Shown one piece after another: positions 1 through 11,740 of a stretch of 64,000 nucleotides of DNA. Both the position numbers and the translations under genes were made by a program. The stretch comes from Cruorifilaria tuberocauda (taxonomy: Eukaryota; Nematoda; Chromadorea; Rhabditida; Onchocercidae): contig JABVXU010000310.1 of NCBI GenBank assembly GCA_013365365.1, forward strand, positions 1 to 64,000. The letters run 5' to 3'. The number at the start of each line of letters is the position of its first letter. Position 1 is the first letter of the stretch. The notes below the pieces were generated by a model that was not told where the DNA came from, ran no database searches, and worked only from the letters and a program-made list of their open reading frames with translations.

Positions 1-1161
1 TTTTAATCTGTATAGATTGCAATGACTCTCACATAATGAGCATAATATTCTGGCTAAAGTATCATAGGCACAGTTGAGGACAAGTGTCTCCAGGTGTTCC
101 AGGTAACGTAAAGGTGGTACCTCTAATCGATAAGAGCATCCTATAACTAATTGTCTATTATGCAGTTCATGATAATCGATTAAAGAATTAAAGCTAAATA
201 AAATTTCTATTTGATTGTATGGAATTATTAAAATGGATTGAATAAATTAAGTACTCACATGTCACGTAAAACGTGATTTGATACGTATTTCAAAGAAATA
301 TGCACTATTAGATTCTGGAATTTAACTTATCCCTTTCAGAAAATTATGAAACTTTTTTATAAAGTTCATGTTCAAGATGAATGTTTTTTTGTATCGAAAT
401 AAATTTTGCCAAATTTTACAGTAAAAAGTTTTTCTAACATATTAATTTTTAGTTACCTTTACCAGTAGTAGTCTGAATCATAAATCCATCCATAACCAGT
501 ACTTTTAGTTGTCGAAAATATTGCAAAGCCAAGATTGCATCTGTTTCAAAAAATGGCTTATTGCAAGTTTGACTTAAATCTAATCGATATAATCTTGGCA
601 CTGCCGATGCTAACTGTAAGTAAGGAGATTTAAAAAACGGAAATGAAGAATTTAAATCAAAAATATTCAGATGAAATCACTTTACTTTTTTTCATGTGAT
701 TCCAGAAATCATATCCTATTCAAATGATCGGAAAAACTTCCGGAATTACTAAAATTCATTCATAGAATATTTCATATCATGCTGAGGTTATGAATGTTCA
801 TAAGAGAAATTCAGTAATTCATGTAAAAATTACTTATCATATTTATCAGTTATTTATCATATCATATATTATTTATCATATATTGATTTACTAAAAAATA
901 AAATATGTATACTTGAATTAAGCCGGCCAACGTGAGAACAATTGAGCAGTGACGTAATGAGAGTTCACGCAAAGCTGGCATATAGAGATTGATAAATACA
1001 AAAATCTTATCAAAAACTGCCTCGCAATCATTTTGCTCATTTGAAAGGGTAAAACCTTTCTGCTTAAGATCTCTTAAAATGACCAAATAATCACAGGTAA
1101 CATCGAGATGATTTCGATGGCGTAAGTTATACTCAGCAAGCCATTTGTAGAACTTCGATAC
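1..1161 (-). CDS. Leucine-rich-repeat protein, partial (three 3' exons; runs off the left edge)
   Basis: Exons in transcript order are 1161-913, 613-457 and about 140-1, all in compatible phase. The first follows acceptor ATTTAACAG and ends before GTATAC; the second lies between TTACAG and GTAACT. The acceptor of the third is weaker (TTATAG). The reading gives classic LRR strings such as LRELSLRHCSIV, LYRLDLSQT, LKVLVMDGF and LETLVLNC, preceded by a helical lead (FYKWLAEYNLRHRNHLDV). The layout resembles ZYG-11/ZER-1 or F-box/LRR adaptors of ubiquitin ligases, but I see no F-box and only a possible upstream exon at about 2885-2955 (reading PESLRDLVQKKVYDF), whose linkage is unproven. The 3' end lies outside the window. 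LRR identity is fairly sure; the family is inference. Confidence 0.6.
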
Positions 1162-4100
1162 CTGTTAAATAATTCAAATTTGAAATTCACAAATCGATCT
1201 CATTTGATCATCAACAACTTCTTATTGAATAAATATGGCTAATAAAAAGCTATACATTTGGATAGCTTCTAATTTCACTTAATACTTTATTTTTATTTTA
1301 ATGGAAGATAAAAATGTCTTAAAATTGGAATTCAATTTTTCAAATTCATTTTAAAATTGCAACTTATGCGGGATAAATCTATGAAGCAAACTCTATCCTT
1401 TTTTGCTAATGTTAAAAACATTCATGAAAGAAAGATGAAACAACAAACTTGTCGTAGTTGAAGCAATGAGAAGAAATCGCAATAATTTAGAATAGTTAAT
1501 TGAATTTCAGATGGTAATGAGGAAATTGTTGCCATGTTCGAAGAATTCAAAAATCGGCAAATCAGGACGATTATTATTTTAGGTAATAAATGCAATAAAG
1601 GAAAGTTAAGTTGAAAGTAATAATGAGAGGAAGATTGATTCCAGGTATCAGAAATGTTTCTGTCTTAAAAGTGATTGGATTAATAGCATAACTCATATAT
1701 GATAAGGCACAGATATCGAAAAATCAGCTACTTGAATAATCATCTGAGAAATAATTTCAGATTTTCAGAAAACTATATAGAATATGATGTTAAGTTAGTT
1801 GAAGGAAAATTTGCATAAAAATCGAATTTTCATGAAATATTAAAATTGCAAAATTAACAATAAATAGATTTTCAAACTGATGACAAAAATATACGATTAA
1901 AAGTATTTGTTTATGCAGTAATACTTGATAATGCATGAAATATCTGTTAATTTCGTTTAAGAAATTATTCAAAAAGTGATTAGTATGTTTTCATTCAAAT
2001 CTAGAAATAATATTTTGAAGATTAAAAGTGCAAAAAAGATGATAAGAGACGTTAAAGAACGATAAAAATTGATGGAATATAGAGCTTCGATTAAAAAATT
2101 TGGATAATGTTTTTGAAATTATATTTTTTTTTTTGATAAAAATTTTTTCATCGACAAAACTTCGAAACTTGTATTTAAAATAAATTATTTGAAAAAATGT
2201 AATCGAAAAAAAAAAAGCTTTTATTTGAAAGAATTCGTATTCGGTTTAATTTTTCTGAGATTTAATTGATAATTGTAACAATGAATATCAATAGGATATT
2301 GAAAAAGTTTTGTAAATTACAGTTATGGGTTAGAGTTATTTCACGGTGCGTTGTTCTGAGAGTAAAATATTTTTCTGTTTATAAAATATTTTAATCGGAG
2401 AAATTGAAGTTTGAAAATCTTACTCATCTCCACTATCTAATAATATTAGTTAAGTTAACTAATCTTTTAAAAACTCTCATAATTTTTGTAAAAGCATTTC
2501 ATGGCATATAAATAGCATTTTCTGTTAGAGGTTTTAAAGCTAATCATTTAAGCTTCTCTAAAAAAGAATACAATCTTTTCTTTAAAAAATTTCAAATAAG
2601 TATGGTGAATATGAGAGATGACAAAAAATGTTTCCAAGAATATTAAAGCATTAAAATAAAAATTTGCCAAATTTATTCAAATTATTGTAAATAATTAAAA
2701 TTTTTCGTCAAGATTAATTCTTTTTAAAAGGAAAATTAGCTTATTTCTAGCTGTTTTTTTAAAAAGGAAAGTAAAAGGAAAGAAGTTTCCGGAATTCAAC
2801 AACGAAATGGAAATCAAGAGTGGAAATTTCAAATAAGATCTAAGTTAACTTCTAAATTAAATTCACTTATTCTGATAGTGTTCTTGTAGCAAAATCATAA
2901 ACCTTTTTTTGCACTAAGTCACGTAAAGACTCAGGTATGAAATGCAGCTATTGAGGCAGTAGAAAGAGATAAAGCTTCTAGGATAGAGTCTTCAGGTAAT
3001 ACTGACGCATTGATGACAATTTCAGGTTGAAAATGCCGAGGAGCTAAGGCTTGTGGAACAATTTCTTCAGGTAATACTGACGTATTGCTGGCAATTTCAG
3101 GTTGAAAATGCTGAAGAGATGATAAACAAAGAAGCCTTATGACGTGGACAGATAAAAAGGACGAAGTAGAAAAATGTTCGTTTGCTCGTTTTGTTCCTTC
3201 AACAAATCAATATTCGATGATTGATTGGTTTTACTTGATTTGCTGTAAGCGTTCGTCTGAACGAATCTTTATTTCTAAAATTTCACGTAGTATATACTTA
3301 TCTATTTTTTAGGTAATTTTAGGTTAGATAATCTGTTAAGCTTTCAATAATTTTCATCGAATTGATAGATTGAGAGGAGAAAGTTGAAACAATTAAAAAT
3401 TTTAAATATTTCCACGGCTTTCTTTCTTTCCATGCAATCATTAGTAAATGTTTTACTGTCGTTTGATCGTTTTGTTCAATTGTTTTTTACATTGGTTGGT
3501 TCATTTCTCTTTCATTACTTACATTTTCTTTGTAAGTATTTGTAAGTAATTCTTTGATTTATTAAGTTACAATAGTGACCTTTGACATGGAGAAACATTC
3601 ATATATATTGTTTAATACTCTTTCAAAAATAATTAAACTGAAGGAAATTTTGATAATTTAAATTTTACACTGAATTCTCTCCTTTCTCTCCCTCTCCCTC
3701 TCTCTCTCTCTTCTCTCAACAAAACCGAATTCAAATAATGTTCCCTCAAATTAACATTCTTCCAACTGGATATTCTGGAATAAGGTGAAGAATAGGAGAA
3801 ATGAATAACGGCAGAATGAACAGAAATGAAATTACCATCAATCGATTTCATGGGAAAAAAATTAAGTACCACGAACATTATGCATAGGAGGGAAAAAGAG
3901 AGAGAGAGAGAGGGAGAGAGAGGGCAAAAAAAAATTATAAATTTCTAGAAAGAGAAACAAACAGCTGCACTTAATAAATTAAAATCAATCGATAATTGAT
4001 CAAATTCAATTGTTTCAACACTTCCACAATCAATCAAACTAATCAGATGATATGCATCAATTATCGATTGATTTTGCTTACCTTTTTATGCAAATTATCT

Positions 4101-4988
4101 AAATCGACGTGAAATACATAACTATTCCTAGCAAATGTTATGACTTTTCACTTCCTTTTTTCCGATTGATCGCCGTGAACGAGTATCATTTCGTTTTCTC
4201 TACTTTTACTTTTTTTACTTTTACTTACTCCTAATTTTACTTTTACTTTTTTTCTGAAGTGGATTTTTTCTTCAGTAATTGAACTAATTATCTAATTATC
4301 TTATTATCTCATTTTATATCTTTTTTTTCCTCTTTTGAAGTACAAATTCACTAATTTTCACTATTTTGTATAAATAGTTATGGAAACAAATTGAAGAAGT
4401 TAATGGAAAAGTACAAATTATGAATTTTTATATATTAAGCTGAATACCTGAGTGAAGAAAAAAGAAACTTTCACTTTATAATAAAACTGACTGAATTCAA
4501 ATGTGTTGTTTGATAAACTCTTGCATCATTATTGATACAAGAGCTTATCATCCTTATCATTTATGAAGAACCTTAAATCAAACTTTCTAAGCTATCTTCC
4601 TATATTCTGATCTTTATTTGTAACATTTATCTTGTTTTTGATACTTGTTTTTGTATGATAACTATCAACTAACCTGTGTAATATGAATAAAGTAATACTC
4701 AACAAATCAATAAAGTAATACTAAAAAAATTTCTTAACAAATAACGAAATTCAAAACGTGACCAGAAATGATAAATTGAATGAGAAATTAATTTTTCAAT
4801 TACTAATATCATTAATAAATAATATGACTTTAATCGTTAAGAATGGAAATATAACATCCGTGGAAATTTATAATCATACATTGACAAGATATGAAACATG
4901 AAATCATCTTATTGTATTTATTTTTTTTTTTTTTTGCGGCGCAACTGTCTCAATTAGATCATCCATGAATGATTCAGAAGTGATACTC
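1162..4988. other. Intergenic/intronic stretch, no firm gene
   Basis: No continuous gene is supported. Contents are a minus-strand open frame of about 93 codons at 2939-3222 carrying a 75-bp tandem duplication, a possible LRR-gene exon near 2885-2955, a CT-rich microsatellite (about 3680-3716) and a GA-rich one (about 3896-3924), plus A/T homopolymers. The 5' end of the LRR gene could lie here. Two short plus-strand open blocks near 1511-1690, with splice-like edges, are too short to call. Confidence 0.5.
2989..3140 (-). repeat. Two-copy 75-bp tandem duplication inside an open frame
   Basis: The sequence TTCAGGTAATACTGACG recurs at 2991 and 3066, exactly 75 bp (25 codons) apart, with about 55 bp of each unit nearly identical. 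On the minus strand both copies are read in one open frame (about 3222-2939), giving HFQPEIASNTSVLPEE and HFQPEIVINASVLPED. The copies differ mostly at conservative positions. No homologue is recognised and no start codon is seen, so it may be an internal exon of the neighbouring LRR gene or chance. Confidence 0.6.
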
Positions 4989-7256
4989 TTAATTTTTATT
5001 CTGTTCATCCTCTCGATATACACTGTAGCGAATTTCAGTACAAGTTGCTGATCTTTCGGAGTAACAAATTGGAAAGTGTATTCCGTCTCCGACATGAGAA
5101 TCCACCGGAAATGCCCATAAACCCCAACCGAATACAGCACGTAAATTGCGATATGTTCCCATATTATAATCCGCATTTGAATCTCCACTGAAACATTTGC
5201 CACACATTCGTTCAATTTTAATTTGACTTCAATCAGGTAATAATTAATTTTTTCTAATTAATAAGTTTATTTTATATTTCCTAGAGCTAATAAAGAAAGC
5301 AGAAGTATTACTATAAGCAATCAATTGCTTCAGGTTTCTGGAAGGCAAATATTCCGATAAGAAGGACAAGTATTACTATAAGTAATCAATTGCTTCAGGT
5401 TTCTGGAAGGCAAATATTCCGATAAGAAGGACAAGTACTACTATAAGCAATCAATTGCTTCAGGCTTGTAGAAGGTAAATATTCCTTCTTATCGGAATAT
5501 TTGCCTAACACACTAGAGACATTTGCTTTTATTTCATCCTCTTTTACTCGATTAAAATAAAAACACTAAATATAATCATGCAATTGATATACGATTACCG
5601 AATATTGGGCGGTTTTGCTTGTTCGCAAGTAGTCTCATTAAGAGTAGCAAGCCGTAAATGATAAATGAGAAGCTCTCCAAGCGGATAATAACCAAAAATA
5701 GCAAATAGAACAACGCATAAAAAAACACAAATAAAATTAACAATTTGTTCGGTCCATTGTTGTCGTATGAAATATCGAATGATACATTCAATGCTTGTCA
5801 ACAATGCCCTAAAAAGTTTCCATTCAATCATTTCAATTCCTTATTGTTATAGCAAAAAAAAAAATAAAGAACAATCAATAAGTAATATTTTATCTTAAAA
5901 TAATTTGAATATCTTTGTTCATTTTTCCAAACGATAAGCATAATAGAGTAATTATTAATAATAATTCAATTAAAGCTAATGAAAAGACTAACCAAGCTAA
6001 TAAGATGCAACTATAGATAAGATAAAGCATAAAGTATTTGTAATTATTGAATGAGACACATTTGTTGATCCATGGACAATGATGATCATATTTAACAACA
6101 CAAAAACCACACGATGAACAATGATGACTTCGATCAGGTTTGATAAGAGAGCACTGATAGCAATATCTTCAAAATCAAATTTAACAAAATTCACCCTTCA
6201 CTTCAAGAAAACTTTCGCGCATTTTAAAGTATAACAAATATATATTATAACAAAAATAACAAAAATACATAAATTTGAAACTGATAAAAAAGTTTTGAAA
6301 ATTTGTATTTTAAAATAAAATAACTGAAGATCCTTGTATTAGTAATTTCCTGATAACTTAACATTCTTATCAGATTAGATCTTCCAAAAGTGAAAACTAA
6401 TGGAACAAACAATCTTTTGTCTTTTCAGGTCGGAAATTCACTGATTCATTTTTTTTTCTATTTTTAGTAAAATTTTTCCGATTTCTTCAAAAAAAAAAAT
6501 TAAACCTGATTATTTACAGAAAGTGAAGAAGCATAGAAATGAATAAATACCTTAGACGATTGTAATTATCCACTTCAACGAAACGTAATCCTTTATTTTC
6601 GGCAAAACCATTCAATATATCGGATTGATTTTGCACCTGTTCAGTGGTTGATATATCCGGGAGATATCGGTCTTCTTTGAATGGTGTTACTGCTTTTATT
6701 TTTTCATCTGTCTCTTTATCAGTCTGAATTTATAAGTTACTCTTTCTAAGATTATCTTTCAATTTTATACCAATCAAATAAATCTCAATCCAATTAATTT
6801 TCCAATCAATTAATTAATCGGTTGTTATTTAACTTTATTAATTAGCACGTTGTCAATAAATACATTTACTCAATAATTAAGAAATAAGTAATTAAGTAAT
6901 AATAAGTAATAAGTAACTAAGAAAAGTAAGTAATTTCTAAATCCATTCAATAATAGCAAATAATTTAATAAAAGTATAAAAGAACATACAAAGTACTGAA
7001 TAGGTACACGTGCGGTTGGCGTAATAATTGACATTACGAGAGACCAGATCATCATGAAAAGAATCACATTAAAAATAATTAGATAGATTGTTATTTGAGT
7101 CGTATTTGTTAAAAATTGAAAACAAGCGATCCACGTGTATACGTAATATCTACAACAATCACTTGATTTTGCTAAATTCTTCAAGGTTAACTTATTTCTT
7201 TTCAAACTTCTTGATAATTCAAATTTCTTGATAATTTTTACAAGAAATTTCTGCAT
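4989..7256 (-). CDS. DHHC palmitoyltransferase (ZDHHC2/15/20-like)
   Basis: Protein S-acyltransferase that attaches palmitate to cysteines of membrane proteins. Five phase-consistent exons: 7256-6990, 6723-6551, 6166-5993, 5808-5599, 5226-4989, giving 353 aa. Exon 1 starts at the ATG and reads ...[13 protein letters not shown], the usual N-terminal CCxR-type lead, then two hydrophobic helices. Exon 3 holds the full cysteine-rich domain: [19 protein letters not shown], then DHHCPW with the catalytic cysteine, then [12 protein letters not shown]. Exon 4 has two further membrane helices and the TTxE motif (NETTCE). Exon 5 carries the NFRxVFG-like PaCCT element ([11 protein letters not shown]) and GDGIHFP, which places it near ZDHHC2/15/20. 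Length matches the family. All key residues are present, so it looks functional. The intron 5227-5598 is full of tandem repeats. Confidence 0.93.
5304..5506. repeat. Three 65-bp direct repeats plus an inverted partial copy, intronic
   Basis: AGTATTACTATAAGCAATCA starts near-identical units at 5304, 5369 and 5434 (period 65). Straight after the third, 5483-5506 is the reverse complement of the unit's GGCAAATATTCCGATAAG block, so the RNA could fold into a stem with any of the upstream copies. It lies wholly inside the last intron of the DHHC gene. Confidence 0.85.
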
Positions 7257-8724
7257 GAATAGTCTAAGAGAAGATATCGATTATTTTTATTCATTCTATA
7301 ATAATTACTCTTTCTACGATAATTCTATAAGTAATACGAGAATTAAATTAAAATTAAACAAATTAGCATATGATAAGTAAAAACACTTTTTGCTTTAAAA
7401 AAATAGAAAAAAAAGCTTAAAACTTGAAAGATCAAAAACGATATTGAAAAATTCATTATGCTTCTAAACAACTACTCTCGAATTTCAATTTCATTCCTAA
7501 ATCACTTAAAACCTTTAAAGTAACAATTGTTGTCTATTGAAGTTGAAATGTACTCGTTTCCTTTTTATTGTTTAAAAAAAAAAAAAAGAAATTAGGAGCA
7601 TACGAATAGATGAAAATAAGAAGTTGCATGAGAAGGAGCACATTTAGTGATAAATTTAGAAAGAATCCACGAAAAGGATGCTTTTTACGATAATTTCGCA
7701 CAAATACATAAATTTTTGAGTACCACGACATTACTCAAATCTAAAAATATTCTTTCTAATTTTAAAAAACTTAATTTTTGAAACGAATTTCACTTGAATT
7801 ACTTGAATAAATCACAGTTAATTTACGAAAGTTTTTCTTCTTGCCATACTTATTATCTATACTAAAACTTACAGAAAGTTAGAATAAAATATGACAAATA
7901 AAAGTCAAAAAACTTATTGAATGTATTAAACAGACTGCCAAAGATGGTAACTGACTAAACAATGAGTTTTGAATTTAAAATTTTTTTAAATATGCAGTTT
8001 TTATTGAAACCACTTTCTTCCATCGCTTTCTTTTGTGGCTCTCCTCCTCTCAGTAACTTTTAAAATGCTCGAAAAATAAAAAAGGTGCTCAAAATGAGTA
8101 TTAGTAGTTTTGAATCTGAAAGAGAATTGTGCAATCGATAATATTTTAAAGAGAAATTGCGATAACAATTTCAAACCAAAAAACAAATTCAATGTCCTGT
8201 TTCTCTCTTATTGCAAAGATTGAAATTATTTATCATGAAATCTATAAATTTTTAAAATTACCTTATTATTAATCATGAAATGTGAACAATTATCAATATT
8301 AACCTTTTTTTCGTAGAAAAAAATTGCAGGTTTAACAATATCAGAACTTATAAAATTACGACTAAATGATCATAAATGATTCCGAATTGAAAAGCAAAAT
8401 AATAAATTATTATTCGATTTGCATTCGTAAGATATTTATGCACTAAAACTCTTTAGTATAATAAGTATGCTCGTTTTAAGATCGTTAGATTTTTGAGTTA
8501 TGGTTCTTTAGTATATTTTTTTATGATTAATTGTTTATTAATGGGGGTTTTGGAATCTTTGGCATATTAGGATAATTTTTTAGAAAGTCTGTGAGATTCA
8601 TATTTTCAAGGTTTGTATGTTTTTATTAAGATTAGACATTTGCTATATTCGATACATAAGAGAACATGTAATATTATTTTCCGCCATAGTGAAAAGTTTA
8701 ATAAGCCAAAATCTTTCCTTATTA
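7257..8724. other. Intergenic, nothing recognised
   Basis: This is the upstream flank of the DHHC gene. It contains A/T runs and short chance frames only. The frames at 7534-7731 and 8001-8192 have no splice context or recognisable motif. Confidence 0.5.
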
Positions 8725-8726
8725 AT

Positions 8727-9990
8727 TGAGCTTTTGAAAAATACTTAAGCGGTCGGGGCTAGGTGCGCAATTTTCCGCAACTTCCCAAATAACTGTTATC
8801 ATCGATCGGTGTTCCATCATACCATGGCCTGAAAGTAAAGAGTAATTTTGAACACTGAGAAGAATAGCGGAAACAAAATGCTGATAAAACTTATCAAGAT
8901 GGTTGATATCAGTTAACAAAGTGATAATTTTTAGTTAAATTTAATTACGATCATTGTAATCAGAATTACTATTATACATTTACTGATGAAATATTATAAC
9001 GATTGAAAAAAAGTAATTCGGATTAATTCCTCCTTTCCCTTTCCTCACATTTCTCAAATATTTTAGCTACAAAATGAATAACCGTATTTTTGTAACCGTA
9101 ACCAATATAAGGTTATTATATGGTAAAATAGATTACGAAAATGCTGTTATTATACGGTTAATACGGTTATTATACAGTAAAATACGGTTACGAAAATATA
9201 CGTTATTGAAGCGGTAGAAATTTCTGAAAAATTCCCACGATCGATGGAATTCCAAAACAATTGGCAGAATAAAATATCTTGTATTAAATTGATCACATGA
9301 GAGAATTTGCGCAAAAATCGTTTACTAAGGCTCTTTACCCAAAGGAGCATTTTCACATAATACAATTGTTAGTGATGATAAATCCCAATGCTTAACTTGA
9401 ATTTCATCCTGACAAGAATTTTCCAGTATTACCGGCATCACATTAATTGTGTCGATCCTAATCAGAATAACATCAGATTTTTCGTGCTAATTAATATCAT
9501 TAATAAGTATGGAAACTGTAACTTTCACTAGGAAAAGTTTAAGATAAGAATATACTACCTGTTTCAATTTCTAATCAATTGCACTTTATTAATTACATTT
9601 TTATTTCACATTGCTTCGAAAAGTTAATTGGCTTAATTTCCTATACGTTCTAGAAAAGTATGAGGTTCCAAACAGGGAGAAATTATGTGAAATGATCTTA
9701 TCCACGAAAATTATCCATATGAATAAAATTTTATATACTTTTTGAAATATTACATTGAGTGGATTCTGGATGAAGAATACCCGATATGGAGCATCCAACT
9801 AGTGCGCTACCCAGGAAGATGACAGCATACTGATAACAGTTTTTCAGACAAACAATCAAAATATCGCCCTTCTTAGCATCTAGCAGTTTCAGAGTATTAG
9901 CGAAACTGTAAGACTTATTTCGAAGTTGATTGAATGTCAGTTTTCACCGGTACGTCCATCTGTCTGCAAGTAATTCAATCTTACGGTAAG
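8727..9990 (-). pseudogene. Decayed acyl-CoA synthetase / 4-coumarate-CoA ligase-like pseudogene
   Basis: Fragments of an ANL-superfamily adenylating enzyme appear in the right order. 9975-9770 reads TFNQLRNKSYSFA, FANTLKLLDAKKGDI and VICLKNCYQYAVIFLG, the N-terminal substrate-binding part. 9475-9330 reads DLSSLTIVLCENAPLGKE, the LSSLRxIxSGAAPLGKE block. A shifted frame at about 9320-9250 gives KRFLRKFSHVINLIQ. 8833-8765 gives WYDGTPIDDNSYLGSCGKLRT, the LGSxGKL block, and then a TAG. Joining them needs at least two frameshifts (one after GRTGE near 9953, one after APLGKE near 9327), and stops fall inside HPESTQCNISKSI. The AMP-binding SSGTTGLPKG loop is not seen. Further remnants may reach about 10500. 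Not a functional gene as it stands; sequence errors could explain single shifts but not all. Confidence 0.75.
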
Positions 9991-10806
9991 AAAAAATTTC
10001 CACTATGTATTACTCACACTTTTCCAATTTTAATTATCTAACTTCAATACTTCGCCGGCATTGATTGATATAGAGACATTTTATGTACTACTCGATATGT
10101 ACCAAAAATTTATCCTACATCCAATCTTAAGCTTGCAGGAATTTTGCAATATGTTGTATACATTAATTTGCGAGTATTATACAAAATTAGAAAATATACA
10201 AAGTTTACATGCAGGTTAAATTCGAAATACACCAACATAAACGTTACTTCATTGGCACGTTTTATTCAATTTTAGAGCAAAATCAATATATCAAGTAAGA
10301 CATACCAGTGCTATATTATCACTATATTGGACAGCGGCACTGAGAATTTGGGATTAAAAAGTCGGTTATTAACGGACATCATTTCTTGTTTGGTAATAGA
10401 GGAAACAAGAAAATTTGCTTATAATTTTGTTGAAAGGAATAGATAATTGCTGGAGCTCACACGATTGAGGCTAATTTTGGACCTCAAAAGTGCCTACACC
10501 CCCGAAATAAGACGATCGAAGGTCATTCCATTCTCAATCAAAAATTATCCTTTTTTCATGCTAACCAATTTATTCATAGATTTTTAAATTCTACTTTAAA
10601 TTCTGCGTTATTTTAGTAAGTGTGAAAATGCAGTAAAACATAGGAAAAGCTAGATATACTAACATATAGAAGCACCAAAATCTGAACTTAGAAAATGCAA
10701 AAATATGGAAATAAATGGTCTGAAATAAATTATCATATTTCGAAATATGCAATTAACAAGAAAAGAACATCATTCAATGCCAAAAATAACAACCCATCAT
10801 ATCGTT

Positions 10807-11740
10807 TCATTCTGCTGTTTGTGACATAGACGGTTGCACCAAATGCATCACGTCGGCGAGACGTACCATGTGAGGTACCATTTCTAAAAAATCTACTGAT
10901 TGACTAATTACTCAATATGTAACAATGAAACTTCAATACCGGCTTCATGTAAAAAAGAAAACTTGAACTATTCCCTGTTCCTTCGTTAATTTTCATTACT
11001 TCGATGAATTCTGTTAAAACAAAGAAATATTAAATTTATAATACAAACCATGCAAAAATTCAAGTTTATCGTTATCTTGAATATAATCCGCCAAATGAGA
11101 ATATTCGATACATTTTGGTTTATCATTTGATTCATACGACTCCTTTGCTAACTTGCATACAAAAAGTTCCTTTAAAAGGCGATTAATTTTAAGGCAATGA
11201 ATAATATGCACCTATTTGTATTTTTTTAAGAGCATAGTTTAATCCAATTGAAAGTTACTATTCAAACTACTCAATAACTTATTCTCATCTACCTATTCCA
11301 CAGCTCTAAATGATACTTTCTACTGGCCTACAATTGCATTTAAAGTTATTTTGGTTTGCTGTTTTAAAATAAACAGCAAAACTTGAAAAAAGCCTGAAAT
11401 TCAGCTTCTGCAAAATTGATACCAAACTAAACGATGGTTCTCCTCATTCAAATCTACCACTTCGGTAGCAAATCATCTTCGAACACAAACGCTAAAGATT
11501 TGATACAATAATGCTTACTGCAGCTTTGGTCATAGCGAATAAGCCTTCACTGGAGATCGGTACTTGTTCACCACCACTTTGCATGATCGTTCTAACTCGT
11601 GCAAGAGGTAATTCATGCTGTGCATTCAACATTGCTGATGATGATGATGATGGTGCATCATTTTCTGAATGATCGGATTTCCGGAATGCTACCAACATCT
11701 GATCATCATCATGCGTATCACTATCTTCACTGGGAGTCAT
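10807..11740 (-). CDS. CHRAC1/POLE4-type histone-fold protein
   Basis: Small H2A/NF-YC-like histone-fold subunit, expected to pair with a POLE3-like partner in chromatin remodelling (CHRAC) or in DNA polymerase epsilon. Exons 11740-11519, 11169-11049 and 10892-10807 join in phase to 142 aa. After an acidic, serine-rich lead (residues 1-40) comes the fold: LPLARVRTIMQSGGEQVPIS, then EGLFAMTKAAELFVCKLAKE, then KCIEYSHLADYIQDNDKLEF and DFLEMVPHMVRLADVMH. The IRT/IMKS, ATELFV and YSDLA motifs are those of CHRAC1, which I prefer over POLE4. An acceptor-like TTGTAG lies about 25 bases before the ATG, possibly a trans-splice site. An alternative last exon (about 11010-10905) is open but less family-like. 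Confidence 0.87.

Noticed and set aside
1511..1690. Two short plus-strand open blocks with splice-like edges (TTTCAG ... GTAATA and ATTCCAG ...) giving about 38 residues and a stop.
   Set aside because: No upstream exon or family resemblance, and it lies within the span of the minus-strand LRR gene; likely chance.
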